Of a stretch of DNA of 8,767 nt, positions 1 to 4,176 are shown piece by piece (position 1 is the stretch's first letter; each line of letters opens with the position of its first letter). The stretch spans positions 1 to 8,767 of the forward strand of contig NZ_CAMPGZ010000176.1 in the NCBI RefSeq assembly GCF_946885725.1, read 5' to 3'. Below the pieces are notes generated by a model. That model was not told the origin of the DNA. It made no database searches and worked only from the letters and a program-made list of their open reading frames with translations. A program made the position numbers and the translations under genes. Origin of the DNA: an uncultured Nocardioides sp. (lineage in GTDB: Bacteria > Actinomycetota > Actinomycetes > Propionibacteriales > Nocardioidaceae).

Positions 1-29
1 AACTCGCGCGCCTCGGCGTCGGCTGTCAT
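1..29 (-). CDS. Possible 5' end of a gene running off the left edge
   Basis: An ATG on the minus strand at 29-27 opens a frame reading M-T-A-D-A-E-A-R-E to the window edge. It starts 27 bp after the stop of the upstream oxidoreductase on the same strand, so it could be the next gene of a short operon. Only nine full codons are visible, there is no clear Shine-Dalgarno sequence, and a hairpin sits just before it. The alanine/glutamate-rich start fits an actinobacterial cytosolic protein, but no family can be named. Confidence 0.3.
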
Positions 30-32
30 CCA

Positions 33-48
33 CAGGCCCGGCGGCCTG
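33..48 (-). terminator. GC-rich stem-loop after the oxidoreductase gene
   Basis: A perfect 6-bp inverted repeat (CAGGCC / GGCCTG) encloses a 4-nt loop and lies 8 bp past the stop codon of the minus-strand oxidoreductase. There is no U-tract, as is common for actinobacterial hairpins. It could be a weak terminator or a structure near the start of the next gene; the sequence cannot separate these. Confidence 0.4.
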
Positions 49-56
49 CTTCAGCG

Positions 57-1019
57 TCAGCCGCGAAGGGCCGGGAGCAGCTCCTTCCCCGCCACGCCGA
101 GGAACTCCTCCTGACGCTCGTCGCCGACCTGCACGACGCACACGTCGGTGAAGCCGGCCTTCTCGAACTCGCGGACCGCGGCGACGATCGCGTCGATGTC
201 CGGGCCGCACGGGATGTTGTCGGCGACGTCGTCCTTCCGGACGAACTGCGTCGCCCCGGCGAACCCGGCGGGGCCTGGCAGCTCGGCGTTGACCTTCCAG
301 CCGCCGGCGAACCAGCGGAACTGCTCGTGGGCCGTGGCGATCGCGGCGTCGCGGTCGGGGCCCCAGCAGATCGGCAGCTGCCCGATCTTGCGGGAGTCGC
401 CCGCGTGGGCGCCGTCCCACCGCTTCACGAGGTCGGGCTCCGGCTCGACCGCGACCAGGTGGTCGGCGAGCGGCGCGAACGTCGCGATGGACTGCTCGCC
501 GGAGACGGCCACGGCGATGGGTACGCCGTCCTCCGGTACGTCCCACAGCTTCGCCGAGTCGACGCGGTAGTGCCGCCCGACGTGGTTGACGTATCCGCCG
601 CCGAACAGGTCGCGGATGATCGTGACGGCCTCCTCGAGCATCTCGTGCCGGACGTTGACCGGGGGCCAGCCCTGCCCGACGACGTGCTCGTTGAGGTTCT
701 CCCCCGCCCCGAGCCCGAGGGTGAACCGGCCGTCGCTGAGCAGGCTCACCGTCGCGGCCTTCTGCGCGACGACCGCCGGGTGGTAGCGGATGATCGGGCA
801 GGTCACGTAGGTCATCAGCTCGACCCGCTCGGTCACCTGCGTCACCGCGCCGAGCATCGACCACGCGTAGCCCGCGTGCCCCTGCTCGTCGAGCCACGGG
901 AAGTAGTGGTCGCTCATCACCTCGAAGTCGAAGCCCGCCTGCTCGGCGAGTCCGGCGTAGCGGACCAGGTCGCGCGGCGCGGACTGCTCGGTCATCAGCG
1001 TGTAGCCGTAGCGGGTCAT
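57..1019 (-). CDS. LLM-class F420-dependent oxidoreductase (FGD-like TIM barrel)
   Basis: A 320-aa protein of the bacterial-luciferase-like (LLM) superfamily, in the group related to F420-dependent glucose-6-phosphate dehydrogenase. It should transfer hydride between F420 and a substrate that cannot be named from sequence, in the cytosol. Seen: N-terminal GYTLMTEQ, SDHYFPW at 36-42 (H38 and W42 match the H40/W44 active-site pair of Mycobacterium FGD), YVTCP and RYHPAVVAQKAAT at 71-90, and GLGAGENLNEHVVG at 102-115 (E107 matches FGD E109). Length is normal for the family. I start at the ATG at 1019 because conservation begins there; the 23 codons upstream are arginine/proline-rich and look like non-coding sequence. 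No strong ribosome site is visible. The basic residues that hold glucose-6-phosphate in FGD are not obvious, so I do not call it an FGD. Confidence 0.9.
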   Translation of the reverse strand: MTRYGYTLMTEQSAPRDLVRYAGLAEQAGFDFEVMSDHYFPWLDEQGHAGYAWSMLGAVTQVTERVELMTYVTCPIIRYHPAVVAQKAATVSLLSDGRFTLGLGAGENLNEHVVGQGWPPVNVRHEMLEEAVTIIRDLFGGGYVNHVGRHYRVDSAKLWDVPEDGVPIAVAVSGEQSIATFAPLADHLVAVEPEPDLVKRWDGAHAGDSRKIGQLPICWGPDRDAAIATAHEQFRWFAGGWKVNAELPGPAGFAGATQFVRKDDVADNIPCGPDIDAIVAAVREFEKAGFTDVCVVQVGDERQEEFLGVAGKELLPALRG

Positions 1020-1102
1020 GCCGTACGACGTACCCGAGGAGCGGGGTGCGCATGCCGGAAACCGTTGGCGGTACGGCGGGCCGCTCACGCAGACTGGCGC
1101 GC
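1020..1102. promoter_or_regulatory. Divergent intergenic region with an 11-bp palindrome
   Basis: This 83-bp gap separates the divergent oxidoreductase and 116-aa protein genes and must hold both promoters unless transcription enters from outside. It contains a perfect odd palindrome, GTACG-A-CGTAC (1023-1033), 4 bp upstream of the oxidoreductase ATG, where an operator could act. No convincing -35/-10 pair is visible on either strand. GTACG words are common in this GC-rich DNA, so the palindrome may be chance. Confidence 0.35.
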
Positions 1103-1453
1103 ATGATCCCGAGCACCTGGACCCCGCACCGGCGTGCCGACGACGGTGAGGTCGTCGGCTACCTCGCGCCCACCAGCGAGGGTCTCGTCGTGCCCATGTC
1201 CCTTCTCGGCCACGCGCTGGACGAGGCGTGCGACGAGCACACCGCGACGGAGGTGCTCGAGTCGACGGGCCTGTCGATGCTGGCGGACGCGTGGCGGTAC
1301 GTCGGTGACGGTGACGACCTGCGCGTGCGGATCGTGCACGTGACGGCCTCGCACGTGGTGCTCAAGCACGAGGACTTCGGCGACATGTCGCACCGCTACG
1401 GCGAGAACTTCAGCCTGCCGCTGCCGGCCGGGGACGTGCTGCAGCGGGTGTGA
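1103..1453 (+). CDS. Conserved hypothetical actinobacterial protein, 116 aa
   Basis: A small soluble protein with no TM segment, signal peptide or recognised catalytic motif. It begins MIPSTWTPHRR, continues EVVGYLAP and VVPMSLLGHAL, and ends with an alternating beta-like stretch (LRVRIVHVTASHVVLKHEDF, about 73-92) and a YGENFSLPLP tail. I recall similar short proteins starting with an S-T-W-T-P-H-R motif in actinobacterial genomes, without known function; this is memory, not a search. The ATG at 1103 is chosen because the motif starts there; an in-frame ATG at 1046 would add a basic, low-complexity extension reaching into the promoter gap. It is divergent from the oxidoreductase and convergent with the hemerythrin gene, so is probably transcribed alone. 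Confidence 0.75.
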   Translation: MIPSTWTPHRRADDGEVVGYLAPTSEGLVVPMSLLGHALDEACDEHTATEVLESTGLSMLADAWRYVGDGDDLRVRIVHVTASHVVLKHEDFGDMSHRYGENFSLPLPAGDVLQRV

Positions 1454-1466
1454 GGAGCCGGCCTCA
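1451..1466. terminator. Short hairpin shared by two convergent genes
   Basis: A perfect 5-bp inverted repeat, TGAGG / CCTCA, with a 6-nt loop spans the whole 10-bp gap. Its left arm contains the stop codon of the plus-strand gene and its right arm the stop codon of the minus-strand gene. It is the only symmetric element between the two ends and may act in both directions, but the stem is short and lacks U-tracts. Confidence 0.3.
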
Positions 1467-2291
1467 GGCGCGCGTCGGTGTCAGGCCCGTGCGGACGAGG
1501 CTGATTCGCCACGCCTCGGGACCCCGCTCGGTGTAGGTCACCGAGAACGCGCCCGGCCACCGCTGGTTGATCTGGTCGAGCAGCGGCAGCGGGTCGTGCG
1601 GCGCGACCAGGTCCAGGCCGCCGCCGGGCCGCACGGCCTCGAGCGCGCCGAACACCGTCGCGTGCCGGATCGCGTGCGGGACCGTCCGCACGTCCAGCTC
1701 GGGGTACCCGGGGCCGTCCGTCTCTCCGCACGCGCAGGCGTGCCCTCCGCAGCCGTCGGCTTCCTCGGGGCTCTCGGGGCTCTCGGGGCCCTCGTGACCC
1801 TCGGCGTGGCCGAGCAGCTCGTGCATTCCCTCGAGCAGCCCGGCGACCGATACCCCGGGCGTGGCCGCGAGCAGCGGAAGCACCAGGTCGTTCTCCTTGG
1901 CCAGGTGCGAGTCGAACATCGCCCGCAGCGCCGCGGCCGCACCGGCGGCCCGCAGCAGGTCGGCGGCCTCTTCGATCTCGTCGACCAGTCCGGTGATGAC
2001 GGCGTGCTCGCCGAGCATCCCCTGGACCAGCAGCCGGCCCTCGGTGGCCGCCTGCGCGGCCGGGTACATCGCCTGTTCCTCCGCGGCGGCGTGCGGTACG
2101 AGCTCTCGGCGGCACCAGGAGGCCAGGTCGCGGCGGGCGGCCTCGGCCCCGGTGGTGTCGCGTCGCGACAGGGCCGCGAACAGCTTCTCGACGTACGTCG
2201 CGAGTGCGCCGGCCAGTGTGGCGTGGTGCTGCTTGACCGCCTCGACCGCGAGGGCGTCGGCCTCGTTCGAGGTGATGACGAGCTCTGACAT
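1464..2291 (-). CDS. Hemerythrin-like (HHE) and DUF2249 two-domain protein
   Basis: A 275-aa cytosolic protein. Residues about 12-160 form a hemerythrin four-helix domain with the di-iron pattern visible: H22/H23, H67-x3-E71, H96, H129-x3-E133. Such domains bind O2 or NO or serve in iron and NO-stress handling; which applies here is unknown. A flexible acidic linker (about 161-195) holds the metal-binding-looking sequence CGGHACAC (C181, H184, C186, C188). Residues about 198-268 are a DUF2249 domain (ELDVRTVPHAIRHATVFGAL, then APHDPLPLL), often found next to denitrification and Fe-S genes. The ATG at 2291 starts a good helix and is preceded by a weak purine-rich GAAAG. The gene is divergent from the regulator-nirK operon, so the two units are probably controlled together. 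Confidence 0.9.
   Translation of the reverse strand: MSELVITSNEADALAVEAVKQHHATLAGALATYVEKLFAALSRRDTTGAEAARRDLASWCRRELVPHAAAEEQAMYPAAQAATEGRLLVQGMLGEHAVITGLVDEIEEAADLLRAAGAAAALRAMFDSHLAKENDLVLPLLAATPGVSVAGLLEGMHELLGHAEGHEGPESPESPEEADGCGGHACACGETDGPGYPELDVRTVPHAIRHATVFGALEAVRPGGGLDLVAPHDPLPLLDQINQRWPGAFSVTYTERGPEAWRISLVRTGLTPTRA
1765..1791. repeat. 9-bp tandem repeat inside the hemerythrin gene linker
   Basis: Three head-to-tail copies of TCGGGGCTC (the third is TCGGGGCCC) lie in frame in the linker region and encode the repeated acidic tripeptide E-S-P on the minus strand. Because the unit is a multiple of three, gain or loss of copies changes linker length without shifting the frame, so the tract could vary between strains. 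Confidence 0.7.
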
Positions 2292-2353
2292 GTCTGCTCA
2301 CTTTCACGGGGGTGGATGTGCACCGGCGACGGCATTTTATTACACTCGCCTCC
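2292..2353. promoter_or_regulatory. Divergent promoter region of the nitrite/NO island
   Basis: This 62-bp gap separates the hemerythrin gene (minus) from the regulator-nirK operon (plus). An AT-rich island (ATTTTATTACACT, 2334-2346) stands out in GC-rich DNA. Read on the minus strand it gives TAAAAT (2339-2334), a good -10 for the hemerythrin gene with a leader of about 35 nt. Read on the plus strand it gives TACACT for the operon. The two promoters therefore overlap back to back. An imperfect inverted repeat with one bulged base, TTTCACGG (2302-2309) and CCGTGGAAA (2352-2360), brackets the region and may be the regulator's operator; this last point is inference. Confidence 0.55.
2341..2346 (+). 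promoter_or_regulatory. -10 element of the regulator-nirK operon, leaderless start
   Basis: TACACT fits the actinobacterial TAnnnT -10 pattern and ends 7 bp before the GTG at 2354. That spacing would put the transcript start at or next to the GTG, giving a leaderless mRNA. This agrees with the absence of any Shine-Dalgarno sequence before the GTG. The -35 region (GTGCAC, 2318-2323) is a poor match, so an activator or weak basal activity is possible. Confidence 0.5.
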
Positions 2354-3067
2354 GTGGAAAATAATCGCGCTCCACGATCGTCGTCCGCAGCCGGCTACGG
2401 GCCGCGGCCGGGTCACGGTCGCTCCGCCAAGCCGTTGTCGGAGTCGCGCGCTGCGCTGCTCGAGATGCTGCGGGCCCAAGCCGAGCCCACGACCCTCGCG
2501 GCGCTCGTCGCGCTGTCCGGGCTGCACGCCAACACCGTCCGCGAGCATCTCGACGCCCTGGTGCGTGCCGGTCTCGTGCGACGCCGCACCGAGCCGCCGT
2601 CGGGTCGAGGTCGACCGGCCTGGCTGTACGAGGCGACCGGCCGCGACGCGGCCGAGAGCCCCGAGTACGCCGGCCTCGCGGCGACGCTGGCCGCGGCCAT
2701 CCACCGCACCAGCGCGCAGCCGACCGAGGACGCGATCGAAGCCGGACGTGAGTGGGGGCACCAGCTCGCCGCCGCGCGTAGCGCCGGCCCGGCGAAGAGT
2801 GCGACGGCCGCGCGGCGGGAGGCGGTGAACCTCCTCGACGACATCGGGTTCGCGCCACGCGCCGATGCCCGCGCCGCCACGGTCCGCCTGACCCGCTGCC
2901 CGCTGCTGGAGGCCGCCCACCGCTACCCCGACGTCGTGTGCGGCGTCCACCTCGGGCTCGTCCGCGGCGCCCTCGAGGAGTACGGCGCCGACACCGACGG
3001 AACAGACCTGCTCCCGTTCGCCGAGCCCGGCGCCTGCCGGCTGCACCTGGTGCGGAGGGGGAAGTGA
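2354..3067 (+). CDS. Winged-helix regulator with three C-terminal cysteines (SufR/ArsR-like)
   Basis: A 237-aa transcription factor, first gene of the nirK operon. Residues about 30-95 form a winged helix-turn-helix: TLAALVALSGLHANTVREHL is the helix-turn-recognition helix and GRGRPAWLYE the wing. The C-terminal half has C182 (TRCPLLEA), C196 (VVCGVHLGL) and C228 (GACRLHL), i.e. C-x13-C-x31-C. SufR-type regulators hold an Fe-S cluster through a similar set of spaced cysteines, and mycobacterial SufR responds to NO. I infer, but cannot show, an Fe-S or redox sensor controlling this island. The GTG at 2354 is chosen from the leaderless promoter; an upstream ATG at 2312 would extend the protein through the promoter. 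The stop overlaps the next gene's start (GTGA). Confidence 0.82.
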   Translation: MENNRAPRSSSAAGYGPRPGHGRSAKPLSESRAALLEMLRAQAEPTTLAALVALSGLHANTVREHLDALVRAGLVRRRTEPPSGRGRPAWLYEATGRDAAESPEYAGLAATLAAAIHRTSAQPTEDAIEAGREWGHQLAAARSAGPAKSATAARREAVNLLDDIGFAPRADARAATVRLTRCPLLEAAHRYPDVVCGVHLGLVRGALEEYGADTDGTDLLPFAEPGACRLHLVRRGK

Positions 3068-4176
3068 CCACCCTCGTTCGGGGCGACAGCCGGGCAGCCG
3101 TCCGACTCGGCATACGGCGACCGGCGCTGCTGGTCCCGGCGGCCCTGGCGCTTCTCGCCGGCCTCGACGCCGCGCTGATGCTTCTCGGACTGCCGGCTCC
3201 CGTGGAGGTCGACCGGCTGCCCGACGTGCACGGGATGCTCATGGTGCTCGGCTTCGTCGGCACCCTGATCGCGGTCGAACGCGCGGTCGCGCTGCGCGGC
3301 TCGCTCGGCTTCACCGCCCCGGCCCTGCTGGGCCTGGGCGCCGTGGTGCTGGTCTCCCCCGCACCGCTGAAGGCCGGGCAGATCCTCTTGGCCGCCGGCA
3401 CGGCCGCGATGGTCGGGGTCTACGTGCCGCTGTGGCGGCGGCAGCGCGACGAGGCCGTCCTGGTCCAGGGGCTGGGTGCCGTCCTCGCCCTGGGCGCCGC
3501 CGTGCTGTGGCAGGGCGGCGCCACGATCCCGACGCTCGCGCCGTGGTTGGTCGGGTTCGTCGTGCTGACCATCGCCGGCGAGCGGCTCGAGCTGGCCAGG
3601 GTTGTGATGGGTCCGTCGGCCGGGAGCACGCTGGTGCTGCTCGCGGCCGGTGTGGTCGCCGGTGTGGTCGCCGCCCTGCTCTGGCCCGCTCCCGGGACCG
3701 TTCTGCTCGGCGGTGCGCTGCTCGTGCTCACCGGCTGGCTCGCCACCCACGACGTCGCCCGGCGCACGATCCGTGTGTCGGGCCTGACCCGCTACATGGC
3801 CGGCTGCATGCTCGCGGCGTACGGCTGGCTGGGCGTCGCCGGCTTCGTCTGGCTGCTCGGCGGTCCCGCCGTGGACGGTGTGCGGTACGACGCCGTACTG
3901 CACGCGGTCTTCCTCGGCTTCACGCTCTCGATGATCATGGCGCACGCCCCGGTCATCCTGCCCGCGGTGCTGCGTCGGCCACTCCCCTACCGTCCGGTGC
4001 TCGCCGCGCCGGCCGTGCTGCTGCACGCCTCGCTGGCGGTGCGGCTCTGGCCTGGCGACGCGCTCGGCAGCCACGCCGCCTGGCTCGTCGGTGGTGTTCT
4101 GAACATTGTGGCCGTTCTGTCGTTCGCCGTCGTGGTGGTCGCGCTGACGATGCTCGGCGATCGGAAGTCGTCGTGA
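3064..4176 (+). CDS. 12-TM membrane protein, NnrS/haem-copper-like
   Basis: A 370-aa integral membrane protein with 12 predicted helices (roughly 21-43, 55-75, 82-99, 104-123, 131-150, 158-172, 188-207, 211-227, 244-266, 276-299, 311-328, 338-362). Basic loops fall on the cytoplasmic side throughout. Histidines at or in helices are H56 (DVHGMLMVLGFVG), H280 and H294 (LHAVFLGF...MAHAPVILP) and H321. The topology and HxxxxxLG-type motifs resemble NnrS, a haem- and copper-containing protein of NO metabolism; the assignment is by eye and only moderately sure. It may pass electrons or metal to the fusion protein or handle NO. The GTG at 3064 overlaps the regulator stop by 4 nt and has a strong GGAGG 5 nt upstream. 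The in-frame ATG at 2938 would overlap the regulator and add a basic, non-membrane stretch. Confidence 0.8.
   Translation: MTTLVRGDSRAAVRLGIRRPALLVPAALALLAGLDAALMLLGLPAPVEVDRLPDVHGMLMVLGFVGTLIAVERAVALRGSLGFTAPALLGLGAVVLVSPAPLKAGQILLAAGTAAMVGVYVPLWRRQRDEAVLVQGLGAVLALGAAVLWQGGATIPTLAPWLVGFVVLTIAGERLELARVVMGPSAGSTLVLLAAGVVAGVVAALLWPAPGTVLLGGALLVLTGWLATHDVARRTIRVSGLTRYMAGCMLAAYGWLGVAGFVWLLGGPAVDGVRYDAVLHAVFLGFTLSMIMAHAPVILPAVLRRPLPYRPVLAAPAVLLHASLAVRLWPGDALGSHAAWLVGGVLNIVAVLSFAVVVVALTMLGDRKSS

Noticed and set aside
2312..2353. ATG start at 2312 for the regulator
   Set aside because: It would put the proposed promoter inside the coding region and lacks a ribosome site; the GTG at 2354 is correctly spaced from TACACT for a leaderless start.
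1538..3046. Long minus-strand frame across the divergent promoter
   Set aside because: It runs through the hemerythrin gene in the wrong frame and antisense to the regulator, and is rich in Arg/Pro/Ser with no recognisable motif.
3432..4172. Upstream extension of the nirK fusion frame by 247 codons
   Set aside because: The frame stays open but overlaps the membrane-protein gene and is Arg/Ala/Gly-rich shadow sequence. The GTG at 4173 with GGAAG and a stop overlap is the better start.
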